DNA of 64,000 bases from Symsagittifera roscoffensis (lineage: Eukaryota; Xenacoelomorpha; Acoela; Convolutidae): assembly GCF_963678635.1 (NCBI RefSeq), contig NC_087065.1, positions 38,277,888 through 38,341,887 of the forward strand, written 5' to 3'. The position numbers and the translations under genes are program-made. Positions 11,865 to 24,052 of this stretch are shown here, in pieces. Numbering within the stretch: the first letter of the stretch is position 1; every line of letters starts with the position of its first letter. Below the pieces are notes generated by a model. The model did not search any database, had not been told where the DNA came from, and saw only the letters and a list, made by a program, of their open reading frames with translations.

Positions 11865-12150
11865 TGTTAAGATTCATAGTTAGAGCTACTAGGATTAAGA
11901 GCTGGGTTTAGAGACTGAGAGAGAATCTGAGGTTTGAACTGAGGATTGAGAAAAGGTAGTGATTGTTGAAGAATGAATTGAAAGAAGTGAATATAAATGA
12001 CATGACAAACTAAGCATCACAAAAGTACCAGTTAACTATTAACATACTAATTAATTAGTTTGAGATCACTAGTTGACCTTGTCTGAGTTTAATCAGTTTT
12101 GATTATGATTCAATTAATCTGTCTGACCTTGAGATGGCCTGACCTCAACA
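11865..12150 (-). repeat. 5' LTR of copia element
   Basis: It is the partner of 7510-7795 and drives transcription on the - strand. It is followed by the second AGATT target copy at 12151-12155. Confidence 0.93.
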
Positions 12151-12155
12151 AGATT

Positions 12156-15100
12156 TGCCAAAAGTGAGAAAAGCAAAAATTGGTTTTTAATTCGAGGAAG
12201 ATTTGCCAAAAGTGAGAAAAGCAAAAATTGAATTTTGACTGAAATGAGAAAACACTTTACATAACTATAGAAGAAATACTGCACGACTCAAAAAAAAACT
12301 GACGGAATGCTGAAAAAAATTTGAAGCAAATTGTGCACTTTAGCTGTTGTTTTCAAAGGCAGGGAATAACAAAAACACTTTAGATGTGTCTATTTTTTTC
12401 TCCACATAAATTTGATTGATCGAATCGAGACAACAAAGTTTGATGCAAAATTTGAGTTTTTCTGCACCATTTAAAAAGCAGGTCATACTAACTAGTGCAT
12501 TTTTTCTGCCAAAACTAAAGAAATTTGTTGCATGTCAAGCTGATACTTATAATGTAGTTGACGAAGATGGAACCGACCAATCAAATTGAACCATTCAGTG
12601 CTGAATCAATGTGTGGTTGGGTCGAGTCAATAACCATTGGTTGTCAACAGAAGAAAAAAAACCGTTGCTTATATTGGTTTTTGAGTTTGCCTAGAATTTT
12701 TTTCAGAACTTAATTGATCAATCTTTAATACTTTAAGCTGAAGAAACTTTATATTTTTTGTACAGCTGATAAAAACAAATTCCCAAAATGAAATTTAACC
12801 CCAAGTCTGGTCAACAAAAACGCAACAAAACGATATTTTTAAATGCTGCAATTACAGAAGTAGTATTTCTCACTCTTAGTGCAAAATCAAGCCATAACAA
12901 GTGTCCAAACAGATTGCATACCAAATGCAATCAATAATGTTTTTATTATCACTCCCACAGATGTACTGTCACGATGTTTGGATGCGGTAAAAAACGCTCA
13001 CGAGGGTTTCGTTTGGTATCAAATTAAAAGTTATTCTCAGTAAGCTAAACAGGGTGTGAGAGTGCATCCAAGATGTTTTTACGAGCACTCGTGTTTTGGA
13101 ATGAGATTTTTTGTCTCAGAATTTTTACAAGAGCTCAATCTGCTATTTTGGTCAAGTTAGCTCAAGCAGGCTAAAAACTAGTAAGCTGAATTTTCTTCTG
13201 TTTTCACGCTTTGCTTGACCACGTTTTTCATCTCAGTACCTTTCATGTCAAAGTAATCATTGTGGGTGGGAACATCGAGTTTCCGCTCAACCGTCACATA
13301 CCGTATACATCGTATACGTCAACCACCAGATACCGAAAAAGTAATCACAAAACAAAAACTCCTAACAATAAAAACGATAGGAGAAGCAATAATCAAAAAA
13401 TGGCTGTCTGTAGGGCTGTTCAGACAGGGAAGAGAAGCAGCCGCAAATGACGACACAATTTAATTAGTTTGCAAGACACTCCACACATACTCAATCGAAT
13501 AAAAATCATAAAACGTTTGAAAAAAAATGAAAAAATATATCGTCTTCTTTATCAAAAGCGATTTTTACCAGAGAATCGAAGTGAAAAGAATTTCCAATTT
13601 TGTTTTTATTTGGCTTTGGAGGCAAGTCTAGGTGAAAAAATGGACGCAAACTTAATGTCAACTTGACGATATCTTCTTTTTCGAGCCAAATCTATAGTGT
13701 TAAAAACTTGCGTTGGCTCACTAAAAGTGGATTGAACTAGCGCTCGTCTGTAAATTGCTGATGGGTGGGAAAAAGGAGGCCATTGATCTTTTTCTATGAT
13801 TTTCATCGAAGTCTGTGCTTTTTTGCCAGCTGACTTTCGAGTGTCGGCTAGGAGCCAGGATTAAAAAGATGGCGCCGTGGGATATTTCAATTGCATTTTT
13901 TTTTTAGTTTTGAGGGCTTCAAAAATAGGAAGTTCGGCCAATAAAAGAACACAATAGCCTGCAATTATTTCATATCCGTTATTTCATCATGCTCAAGGAA
14001 TATGCAATTATTTTTTCAAGACGAAAGTAATAAATACTGCTCCAATACTAAAACTATCGTTTTTCCCCAACAACTGCCTATGACACGCAAAAAAACTTAA
14101 TAGTTAATCTTGCATCTTGCTTTTTTGAGATTTCCCGCACTCAGTGAAACGAGAAAACAATCGATTATATTACAATTATAATGGAACTTTTATCAAAATT
14201 ATAATGAATTGTATGCGCCAATTTTAGATATTTAAACAATTTAGATTCAATTATAATGATAAAATTGTTTGCGACATAATAATAAAATATAATCAATTGA
14301 AATGCATTACAATTTTTGCAAAAATCTCTCATAATCTTTTATAATTTATTATAGCCTCTTAGAATCGCTTATAATCTATTATAATCTGTTATAATAAACT
14401 ATTATCTTTTTCTCTGTCCAAATTCTCAAAAAATGAGATGTCTTGTAACACTTTGTTTCATAAAGATCCCTTCAAATTAGGTGAAAGGATCCTGCGGTAG
14501 GTGAAATATAACTCTTCCAACTAAATCTTGAAGCTAAAGCAGTGTGCTGATGTTTTGATGGTAAAAAAAATTAAAATGTGCGTCAAGAAACAACTCTAAT
14601 CAAGAAAAAATGAAAAAATAAAAACGTTTGAAATCTCAATTGATTTGAAAAGTGTTAAAACAGTTTTCCCTTTTTCCCATAAGCCAACGTCTGCAAAAAG
14701 CAGAAAATATAAGCAAATATAAGGTGCAAGGTCGAAGACAAAATGGGAACCAAAAGGGATGATAAACGATTATAATCAATTACAATGGATTTTTTCTGCA
14801 AAACAAATGAATTAGGAGTTCGGATGAAAATGATCCATTATAATCAATTATATTGTGTTATGGTGATTATATTTGATTTGAAAAATTGAGATTATAATCA
14901 ATTATTGATAATTTAAAATCAATTTTTTTTCATTTTTAGTATGACTGGTACTAATGGTGCTAAAATCATATTATAATCGATTAATAACGCTTGAAGCTGG
15001 ACGCGGGTGAAACATTCAGGGCTTCTCTTTGATACCATTAGTTATACAAAACTTTTTCTGTTTTTCAAAAAAAAGAACAATTGCAGTAAGTTTTTGGAAG

Positions 15101-15240
15101 TTAGTTAAATTCCAAAACGAATATCGTAAGTCTCGTGTGCGAAAGTACAAAAACCAAACTCCTTTTTACTGTTGACGAAAACAGTGTAATTTTTTTTTCA
15201 AGAAATGAAAAATTTCAGGTTACGTTTCAGAAACAGATTT
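12156..15240. other. AT-rich intergenic DNA, no gene supported
   Basis: I see no gene. Short frames near 13211-13666 lack domains or splice context. From about 14155 to 14400 and from 14760 to 14990 the words ATTATAATC and TATAATCAATTATA recur many times on both strands, giving a diffuse simple-sequence region. Near 15005-15035 a fragment GAAACATTCAGGGCTTCT resembles the 3' end of the Helentron-like family. Confidence 0.5.
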
Positions 15241-15274
15241 TGTGAGTTTTATCGGATTTCTCGTGGCAAAAACA

Positions 15275-15586
15275 ATGAACTTGTCAGACACAAAGCCTGC
15301 TGATGATTTATACGACGCCACTGAAGAAACTGAGCACGCGGCCAAGGACTTGTTCGACTGGGACAAAATTACCCATTATGTTTATGCAGTGGTATGTGTG
15401 GGCTCGATCATTGGAATTGGACTCAATATTCTCTGTTTCAAGACCTCTCTCTCCCTGCCCAGGGCCAAGTCGGTCTCCTCCATCCTCATGCGACATCTCG
15501 CTGTCTGGGACTCGGCCGCTCTATTCTACAACCTGATCGACCATGGCTTGATTCGAATTTTGGGAATTGGATGGTCCTGTCAAAAC
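15275..15586 (+). CDS. GPCR exon 1 (residues 1-104)
   Basis: It encodes an acidic extracellular N-terminus, TM1 and TM2 and ends in phase 0 after Asn104. The donor reads CAAAAC|GTTAGT. A possible 5' splice acceptor TTTCAG lies just upstream of the ATG, near 15215, so a further 5' non-coding exon is possible. Confidence 0.85.
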
Positions 15587-16892
15587 GTTAGTTCTTAAGT
15601 GTGGTTTTTGCATTTAACATTATCTTCATTTTGTGTTTTATGATATGCAACAAGCATAGTCACTGAAAAATTGTTTTCTAAAAGATCTTGATCAGGAACT
15701 AAGCACAATGAAGTATTCCATTTAAGGTTGATAAAAACAGCCGGAACCTATCAACTGTGTATGTTTTGGATATTTCAGGCGCTCATCTACAAGATATACA
15801 AAATGTGTTGCATGGGTGTTCGTATGACTGCAATGTATCACGTGCTGGCTATGGCCCTGGACCGAATGATAGCAATCATGACTCCTATTTGGCACAAAAA
15901 TAACATGGCCACAAAAACCAGCAAAGTTGTCGGAATCATGGGAGCCTCCATTATTCTGTTCTGTTTATTTTGGTCATCCCCACGACTGTACGTTTTCGGG
16001 AAACAGGAGAACGGGAAATGCGGATTTGCCGAGCACAGCCGACTTCTACCGGTTGCGATGAAATGGCTCATAGGAATCTCCACGTTCGGAATGAATTTGG
16101 TGTTGCCACATGCCATCTTCGTTGTAGCGAATGTCGTCTTCGTGCAATCGCTCAACCAACGAAAAACGAACACGACGAATGCTATTAAAAAGGATACAAA
16201 TGGCGCGAATAAAGACCCCAAAAAAATGGAGAAAGTATCCAAAACTCAAAATAACCAGAGAAGCTATACACTGATGCTGTTCATGATGACTTTGGCGTGC
16301 ACGAGTGCATCTATCACAATCGGGTCTATCAACATCGTCAGTTTCGCAATCGGCGAAAAAACGGAGGTTGAGTTTCTAAATTTCGACAAAGGCCACACTG
16401 GATTTGCTAAGTTCCTTTCTGGATTGGGTGAAGCTCTTTTTCATTTTTTCTTGCATAGAACACAAATGTTGTTCTTACTCTAGTTAAAATTAACAACAGT
16501 GCTTTTTCCAACTTCTTAACATTTTGAAATGAAAAAGCCTCTTGTAATTTAAATAAACAGAATTGTACTAAAAAGCTGATTTTCCTTTCCCCATAAATGA
16601 TATCCACATTTTTAGGATCGATTTCTTGCTTTTTTTTCCGAATGCGATCTCACAAACAGAACGTTTTTTTTTCGGAATGCGATCTCACAAACAGTTTTCT
16701 ATTGAAAAACAACAATTGAAAATGAAAAAGAGCCTAGGCGATATCGTGGGAGTATTGAACAATTCTATGAATCTGCTGTTCTACATGATAAGCGGCTCAG
16801 TGTTCCGAAATGCTTTCTTACGAGCTTTGAGAATCTGGGTTCCAACTAAAACTGGCGTCAATGAAACTGGAACGACAAGTAATTTCCAGTGA
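15275..16892 (+). CDS. Rhodopsin-class G-protein-coupled receptor, three exons, 371 aa
   Basis: The exons are 15275-15586, 15779-16427 and 16738-16892, all with GT-AG borders. They give a 371-residue plasma-membrane receptor. Seven hydrophobic segments lie at about residues 32-55, 68-92, 105-138, 152-177, 197-228, 265-295 and 314-341. Class A landmarks are Asp79 in TM2, Cys102 and Cys185 (the likely extracellular disulphide), DRM at 132-134 in place of DRY, Pro214 in TM5, and NLLFY at 332-336 in place of NPxxY. A Lys/Asn/Thr-rich third intracellular loop spans about 230-262. The style is closest to invertebrate neuropeptide (FMRFamide-like) receptors, but no ligand can be assigned. Start at 15275 is the first ATG in the open frame. 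AATAAA at 16986-16991 is a plausible polyadenylation signal. It stands alone and shows no overlap with mobile elements. Confidence 0.85.
15779..16427 (+). CDS. GPCR exon 2 (residues 105-321)
   Basis: The acceptor is GATATTTCAG|GCGCTC. It encodes TM3 to TM6 and the start of TM7. The donor TTGG|GTGAAG is chosen because it joins in phase 1 to exon 3 and restores a normal TM7. Reading through it would instead give a non-homologous tail and a stop at about 16483. Confidence 0.82.
16738..16892 (+). CDS. GPCR exon 3 (residues 321-371)
   Basis: The acceptor is AGCCTAG|GCGATA. It encodes the rest of TM7 (DIVGVLNNSMNLLFY), helix 8 (SGSVFRNAFL) and a short tail. The intron before it contains a near-exact tandem duplication of CGAATGCGATCTCACAAACA at about 16638-16694. 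Confidence 0.82.
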
Positions 16893-18067
16893 ATTAATCT
16901 GAGTCAACTCTCATTTCTTGGATTAATACCAAAATACCAAAAAGATCCGGACCAAATCTTGAGAAAAACATCGACTTTATTCAATAATAAATGTCATTCT
17001 CATATATTGAATCCCTTAATTGAATGCTCAATCTCTTCTGACCAACTTGAGTCGTTTATTACCCTTAAAAACACACGTATTGAAAGTTCGAAAGATTTCA
17101 ATTAGGGAAAAAAATTGAAAGATTTCCATATATTCTTCGAATTAATTAAGTACAAACAAGTGAGCGCACTAAACCAGCGGCAATTCGGTTATTCAAATCT
17201 TGATATAAGATTTTGTTGTGTCAAGTAATGCATAAAACATGGATTTTGTTCTGCGAAGTATTTGTCGTGAGAATCAGATTTAGAAGAGCGCTGCTTGATT
17301 TTTCAAGATCGTTTTGATGTAGGCCGAAACTACATGATTATTAAGCGTGATAATAGAGTCATTTCTTTCTGTGAAATTTAGAGTCCCTAATCTATCGTGA
17401 AATCCTGAAAAAACCCTCAGGCATTCGACACACTGCCTTTGGTTCTATTTTAGAACATCCAATTTTGGCTGACCCACAATAATTTTTTTCGGAAGGCGCC
17501 TTTATTTAATCATTTTGAAGGCAAGCGCGCGCCAAAAAACCGCAATCATTAATATTGATTATCGTCAGACGTGGCCAAAAGTGAAGTTTTTTACACATAA
17601 CGCAGGATTCAAAAAACATTGCAAAAACGTTTCAGTTCGGGAAAAACTCAATTCAATTTTCAATTTTTAAAATTTTTGAAAAGGTTCGATATTCAAACAT
17701 CGCTGAAATCTTCGTGATTGCAATCAATTGAGTTTTCAACCCTAAGATTATTACTTTTTAAACTTTTTAGATCATTTTTCTCATAATTTGCTGTGGTTTG
17801 AACATCCTGGACTACTTGTACGGTTGTTTTTTCTGTGATACACTTCAAAATAGCAAGTGATAATGAACTTATGTTTCTTCTGGCGTAAAAGTAGTTGACA
17901 AAAAAAACTTTTTTTGATTTGTCGTTGATTTTCTGCAGATTTTACAGAATTTAACCAAAAATGCTCATAATGATTTTAAAGAAAATAGCATGAAAATACT
18001 GCAATAGTAAAAATTCTAAGAGCGCTAGGGAGTATAAATTTCAAATCACGACTGAAAAAGCTTTATT
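16893..18067. other. GPCR 3' flank and AT-rich spacer
   Basis: Apart from the poly(A) signal candidate at 16986-16991, I see no gene or clear repeat. Confidence 0.5.
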
Positions 18068-18558
18068 GCTCCTACTTTTGATACGAAAGTTACGTAATAT
18101 TTGTGCTCGGGTTGGGTTTTTTTCTTCAGACAAATTTCGACTTTTTAATTAGCCATTTTGGACGGAATTTTTAATATCGTTCAAAAGCTATTGCTATCCT
18201 GAGCTTAAATTTTGAAAAGATATTTCACCTGTGATCATTTTTTGTAAAGTTATGGCGGTTTAAAGGTTGAAATTTTGGTCAATTTGGGACAATAAACGCG
18301 CGATATATTTAATCCGTCTTTGAAATCGTTCCACATTGGTTATTTGCCATAATTGATTTGTTACAAGTAGCGAAATCTATCCTTTTGTATTTTATATGGC
18401 GCGTGGGGGAATGATTTTCACATAAAATTTCAAATTTTAGAAAAAAAAGATTTCATTTTATTTTATTACATTTAATTTTTTTATGTTACTACTGCTCCAT
18501 AAACCTTAAAAGGCTGTCGGAACATTCAGGGCTTCGCTCTGATACGAGCAGTCTTGTT
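18068..18558 (+). mobile_element. Helentron-like element copy
   Basis: It is homologous to 957-1492 throughout: the ACTTTTGATACGAAAGT hairpin at the 5' end, TTGTGCTCGGGTTGGG, CAGGGCTTCGCTCTGATAC and the end CGAGCAGTCTTGTT. Part of the GCG-rich central block has been lost, which explains the shorter length. Confidence 0.8.
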
Positions 18559-18923
18559 ATGGTTTGCCACTCAACCAACTCCAATGATTATTTATTTTAC
18601 CTGATTTTGCGTGAAAAAAAAAAACAAAAACAAAAACACAACCATACAACGTTTTGGTCTTAAATCGTTTTGGTCTTAAATCGTTTTGGTCATAAAACGT
18701 TTTCTCTAATCTTAAGAGTCAAATGACTTCAAACTAATCATTTTGGACTTAAAAGAACGTTTTTAGAAAAAAACAGCTCTATCAATTAGCCTTCTCAAAT
18801 AAAAGATGAATGATAGAGTTGTCCCAAGAAATCAACAGGGTCTTTAATGTAAAATGTTTCAATTTACTGCGATATCCAATGTTTAGCCCATATGAAAGAG
18901 GTTAAATATGTTTTAGAAAGAGT
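18559..18923. other. Spacer with short tandem repeat
   Basis: Around 18650-18700 the word CGTTTTGGTCTTAAAT is repeated three times with small changes. Nothing else was recognised. Confidence 0.5.
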
Positions 18924-19728
18924 CCCGGGTTGACCAAGAATGCTAGTCATACAATTTCATATATGGAAAAATGCTAATCATACAATTCCATAAGAACTAT
19001 TCATGCAATTCCATAAGAACAGAAAATTGCATGAAAGGTCTATGATTCGTATTTTTTCATATATCGAAATTGTATGACTAGCATTTTTCCATAAACCAAA
19101 AATATTGATGTTTTACATTTTAATTTCTCAAATTTTTTGGTTGTGTTCGTAACCGAACACAAATGACATAATCCTTGGTTACTCAAAAGTAGTAACCTAA
19201 GGTTTGGCGGTCTCGCATTAAATAGGCATTGGAAACAGCCTAAAATGTTTTAATTCTGTCTTACACAAATAATTTAACGAAATTAACCAACGTTTAAATT
19301 TTGGCAAACATTTTCAAAGATGATTATTTCTAAAATTTGAACTTTTAAATTACCAGACATTGATCAAGGCATAGAAAAACATGTCATACAAAAAAAAGAG
19401 GAGTTTTTGAAAGAAGTTATGAAGAGAAAAAGAAAAAAATCCAGGACTACGTTATACACACAAAAAATTATCTTTGCATGCAAAAAATTTTTTCAAAAAT
19501 TGTTTATTTGAGTACGAAATTCAATTTGCGGTTGAAAAAAAAAAGTTTTTCTTTTTTATGTAGTACAATACACCGATTTTTATGCCGAAATAAGAGAAGG
19601 TTTTTTTGAAAATTCGACGGCGCCATTTTAGCAAAATGTATGAAATTTGTATGATTAGTTTTTTTTTCATAGACTTAGTTTATGGAATTGTATGATTAGC
19701 ATTTTTGGTCTATGGAGGTCAACCCGGG
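18924..19728. mobile_element. 805-bp foldback/MITE-like element with CCCGGGTTGACC ends
   Basis: The ends are perfect 12-bp inverted repeats, CCCGGGTTGACC and GGTCAACCCGGG. Subterminal sequences match as well: AATGCTAGTCATACAATTTC on the left and its counterpart near 19690-19710 on the right. Internal inverted repeats are also present. One is a second TCATACAATTTC arm pair at about 18940-19090. Another is the hairpin TTGTGTTCG-TAAC-CGAACACAA at about 19140-19161. No ORF is present. GT flanks both ends, but a target duplication is not certain, so the superfamily is unassigned. Confidence 0.65.
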
Positions 19729-20249
19729 GTTTTGAGACAACCGAGCAGCGTCTACTGCTTTATTTGATTGCTTTGTTTGCTTAAAATTTCTTTTAAGTGG
19801 GCCCGCTCTGTCTCATTTGTACTGCATAACTCATGACAACATTTAACCAAAAAAAACTTCTAAAATCCATAGAAGCATTTCCATGGATATTGTTAACTAA
19901 TAGTTTGAGTTTATGTACAAAGTCATCTATTTCTCATCTAACATCAGAAATAAACAAACTCTAGATAATTGTAAGATCAAATCACCGCTCAATCAATACT
20001 TGCTTATTTTAGAAGCAAATATGAGTTGTTGGCTACTTTTAAGCTATCAAAATTTTATTTAAATTAATTTGCTATAACTTTTCAGAACGCTAAAAGTTTG
20101 TGGCTCAGCGTTTGACTCGGATGTCAAGTAGTCATTACGAGACCAAACTGCACTTTTGTAACACGAATCATTTGATGTGTGTGTCTGAGATCAAACATTA
20201 ATCATGGATAGCCGGTAACTGGACGAATAGCTCTATGTTCCAATTTTAT
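19729..20249. other. AT-rich spacer
   Basis: I see no gene or structured repeat. Confidence 0.5.
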
Positions 20250-20784
20250 TGTTCCGACTTTTGATACGAAAGTAACGGAATATTTGTGCTCGGGGTGGGT
20301 TTTTTTTTCTTCAGACAAATTTCGACTTTTTAACTAGCCATTTTTGACGGAAGTTTTTAAATATCATTCGAAAGCTATTGTTGTTCTGAGCTTAATTTTG
20401 AAAAGATAGTTCACCTGTGACCATTTTTTGTAAAGTTATGGGGGTTTAAAGATTGCCATTTTGGCCAATTTGGGACAATTAACGCGCGATAAATTTCGCG
20501 CTATTAACGCGTAAGCGGAGAATTAATCCGTCTTAAAAAATAGTTCCAAATTGGTTGAAAGAATCTTATTTGCCATAATTGATTTGTTACAAGGAGCGAA
20601 ATCTGTCCTTTTGTACTTTATATGGCGCGTGGGGGGATGATTTTCATAAAAAATTTCAAATTTTAGAAAAAAAAAATTTTCATTTCATTTTTTTACGATT
20701 AATTTTTTTTGTTATCACTGCTCTATAAACCTCAAAATGCAGTTGGAACATTCGGGGCTTGGCCCTGATACGAGCAGTCTTGTT
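20250..20784 (+). mobile_element. Helentron-like element copy
   Basis: It is a near full-length 535-bp copy: TGTTCCGACT start, ACTTTTGATACGAAAGT hairpin, GCGCGATAAATTTCGCGC block, CGGGGCTTGGCCCTG 3' hairpin and the CGAGCAGTCTTGTT end. The 3' subterminal inverted repeat reads AGTTGGAACA, one change from the reference copy. Confidence 0.85.
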
Positions 20785-23700
20785 AGTCTTAAAAACACAA
20801 ATTATTTTCTCAAATTGTATTTTTTATTTCTGCGTGGTGTGATGGAAGGCTCCAAGTAAAAAATTGAAACTCAAGCATACTCCACAGTCAGAGTACAATG
20901 CACAAAGTGGACAACAGTTTTGATAGAAAAAAATTAACAAGAAAAATAAAAAAAAGAACTAAGAAACAAATAAAAAATATTGAGAATTTTGCAACTATTT
21001 GCAGAAAATTTTGATTTTTAATTTTTTTTGTTCCAATTGACTTAAGTTAATTAATTTTTTTGGCTTAAGCTAAGCATAAGTAAACTCTTTTAATGATGCT
21101 TGCTCCCATTCTTCGCGTGAAGTTGGACTGTAATGAATTCATATTGAATCTTTTTTCTCGATACTTGGACTTAAAATGTTTAAATTTAAAATTTTGTAAT
21201 GATTATCGAAACACGACTAGGAGGGTTTACTATAATTTATCATTCAACTCATATTGCCTGATTTTGAGTGAAAAAAAAATAAAACACGCCCAAATACAGA
21301 GTTTATCTCCATTTTCAATGGTCGGAATAAAACAAGAACGAAAAAACAGTTGTGGCAACAACATACAAAGACAAAAACTACAGTTTGGCTTAGTAGAGCT
21401 CATGAGGTCAAACAAATTGTATCCAGATAAGACTTTAATTCTGTTTAGAATAAGCTTAGATTTAAAAAATTTGTTCTCGAAATTAGAATAGATAAAAAGA
21501 ATTTTCAAAAAATGAACTCTTTGTTAACAATTTTTTAAAACTCTTGGCCAAAAAGTTAAATAATCCGTTTGTTAAAACTTGTCAGAGTTTAAAAAATTTA
21601 GCCAAGTACTGGAAAAAATAGCTAAGTACTGGTTTGCTGATAGTTTTTTTTCCAACAAGGCTCATATTGGCTTATACGCTTCGGGGCTATTCAATATAGC
21701 ACATAAATTTGGTCGGTTTGGCTCATTATCTAACGAAGAGTTTGGTTAATTTTTTTGTTGGGTATTGGAGTGTTTAAAGCAAAAACACGTAGAAAGTTGC
21801 AAATTACAAGCTCAAACTGGTTACAAGCTAATTGCAAGCCATGTTTGTGGCCCGGTGGCTGATATGGGATTTTCTCGTGGGTTGGGGTTTCTTTTTAAAA
21901 AACATTATGGTTTCTTTTTCAGAATGACTGAGGCATTTTTTCTCTGAAAGTACAAGTAAAAAACCGCCCTTTTTGGGAAAATTTTGGAACTGTTTGTCTA
22001 AGAAATTGCATTGTTTTGGCGCGTGCTCATCTTCAAAAGTATTACATATTGTCGCCAAAGATGCCTCTACAAAAATTTAGAGTTGGACAAACATCGAATG
22101 AGTGACAGTTCAAACTAATAAATTATGAAATAAATTGTATTAATATAAGAACGTGCTAAGCTGATTCTGGGAAAAACTCTCAAGTTCAATCATTTTCAAA
22201 AGAGCAAAGGATATGTATGTTATTATTATCAATTTGTGTTGGATGGTTGATCATTTTGTTTACAAATCAATATATTCTGGTCTAATCAAAGATTTTTCAG
22301 TAAGTTAAATCATGTAGTGTTGCTCCAAAGTTTGGGATTCTCATCCGCAACAAAATGTCTCCAGTTATCTGTTAATAATCAAACATCTGGCGATTTTACA
22401 TTCAAAAATATATTTAACCCTTTAACTATCAATCATATGACAACACTAAATTCAAAGATGAAAAACGATTTTATGACCCAAAATTTTTTAAATTTTTTTT
22501 ATTTGTGTCAACTATATTGGGACTAGAATTTATTTTTTCTTTTTATAATATATTTTCCGTAAAATCACAATAAAATTTTTTTACTTTTTCTTTATATAGT
22601 CCCATAAAGCGTATATTTTGTAGATTAAACGCCATTATATTTTTTTGCACATTAACTCGTAAAAAATAGGACTAATTGTATGCAATATTTTCTGCTTTGA
22701 AACAAAATACAAATCTTTGCGATACTAAAAGCTTTTCACTAGTAGGTTCAAGTTTTACCAAACTTTTTCAAGTACTAAAATTTTGTTTTCAAATCTTTAA
22801 TTTCAGTATATTAGCTCATGGTGCAATGTCATTGGTCAATTGTAAATTTTTTGCGTTAAATTATTTTGAACTGAAAATCATCAGAAAACTTTAAGCAAAA
22901 AATGATTTTATTGGCAATTTGTAGTTAACTTGTGGTTGCAGTGCTCCATTATTTATACTTTTACAATTTTTAGTTAATTAATGATCGCAATAATCCATTA
23001 TCTTTGGTTTAATTACGTGTTGATATTTCAATTTTTGCTTTAAATTATTTTGGAATTAAACATTATCAGAAGTTTTTATAAAATATCTTGCAAATATGGA
23101 CTTTTTTTGCGGTTGTTTTTTTTAAATTTAATTCATATTCTCAATCTCCTTGCTTCATTGAGTTTGCTCTTGATTTTATGATTTGTTGTTTGCCTTAAAT
23201 TGTTTGAGAACTAATATTATCAGAATTTTTAAAAATTAGAATGATTCATGTTTGCTGCATTGAGATTGATTCAAATTTGAAAAATTAAAAGGGCTCGAAT
23301 GATTGAAGACCTAGAAACATAAATCTTAGTGCCCAGGAGTTTTTGACGGGAGTGATTTTCTCATTTTTTCAAAGACCTTGTTGACTTTTGTCAGCCAGTT
23401 TTTTCGACTTTTGAGCGGTTCCTTAACTCCGGAAAGGATCATATTTTACAGTTTGCTGTTTTTTTTTAAATTTAATTCATATTCTCAATCTCAATGCTTC
23501 ATTGAGTTTGCTCTTGATTTTATGATTTGTTGCCTTAAATTGTTTGAGAACTAATATTATCAGAATTTTGAAAAATTTAAATGATTCATTTTTGCTGCCT
23601 TGAGATTGATTCAAATTTGAAAAATAAAAAGGGCTCGAATGATTCATGTTCGCTGCTCTTGTTTTCAAATTTAAAATGAAAAGTCATCCTTTCAATGAAT

Positions 23701-24052
23701 CATATTGTGAAATAGATTTTCTGGAGTTTTTTTGGACACTGAAATAGATTTTCTTGATACTATATGGTGGAAAAAAAACGATTTTAGTGGAACTATTACG
23801 CTTTATAATCGATATGAGAATAACCCATTTTCTAGCTATTATAATAGAAAGTGTTGCCGAAATTTGTGACATTCTATCAATTATAATGGCCGCATTTTTG
23901 GTAACATTTTCATAATTTCATAATTGTTAGCTTAATTTATGTTTATCCGAGTAGCTTCAGTACGGGTAGTGATTCTCTGTTCTCAAAATGGCTTTGGAAA
24001 ACTTTCATCAGAGACAAAAATTGTTCTATTCTGAGGTTGAAAATTTGTATAA
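20785..24052. other. AT-rich intergenic DNA, no gene supported
   Basis: Frames at 21093-21491, 21765-21947 and 22317-22894 have low-complexity AT-driven composition and no domain. A direct duplication of about 190 bp is present (23109-23305 and 23453-23650). I see no gene. Confidence 0.5.
23109..23650. repeat. Direct duplication, offset 344 bp
   Basis: The segment containing ATTCATATTCTCAATCTC at 23131 recurs at 23475, and similarity continues through GAGATTGATTCAAATTTGAA and GGGCTCGAATGATT. The copies differ by scattered substitutions and one short deletion. There is no coding content. Confidence 0.75.

Larger units (their letters stand above)
7510..12150 (-). mobile_element. Complete, inactive Ty1/copia LTR retrotransposon
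   Basis: This 4641-bp element is bounded by two 286-bp LTRs and flanked by AGATT duplications. Reading on the - strand, the order is 5' LTR (11865-12150), primer site, gag, protease, integrase, RT, RNase H, polypurine tract, 3' LTR (7510-7795). The order PR-IN-RT-RH is diagnostic of copia. By eye the two LTRs differ at about 14 of 286 positions (near 5%), so the insertion is not recent. The single gag-pol frame is broken by several frameshifts and stops. It is visibly GC-richer than its surroundings. Confidence 0.95.

Noticed and set aside
13211-13666. Small + strand frames
   Set aside because: No domain, no splice context and composition typical of surrounding non-coding DNA.
15838-16242. 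134-codon antisense frame under GPCR exon 2
   Set aside because: It is a shadow of the receptor coding sequence.
21093-21491. 132-codon + strand frame
   Set aside because: Leu/Asn/Lys-rich, AT-driven composition with no recognised domain or splice signals.
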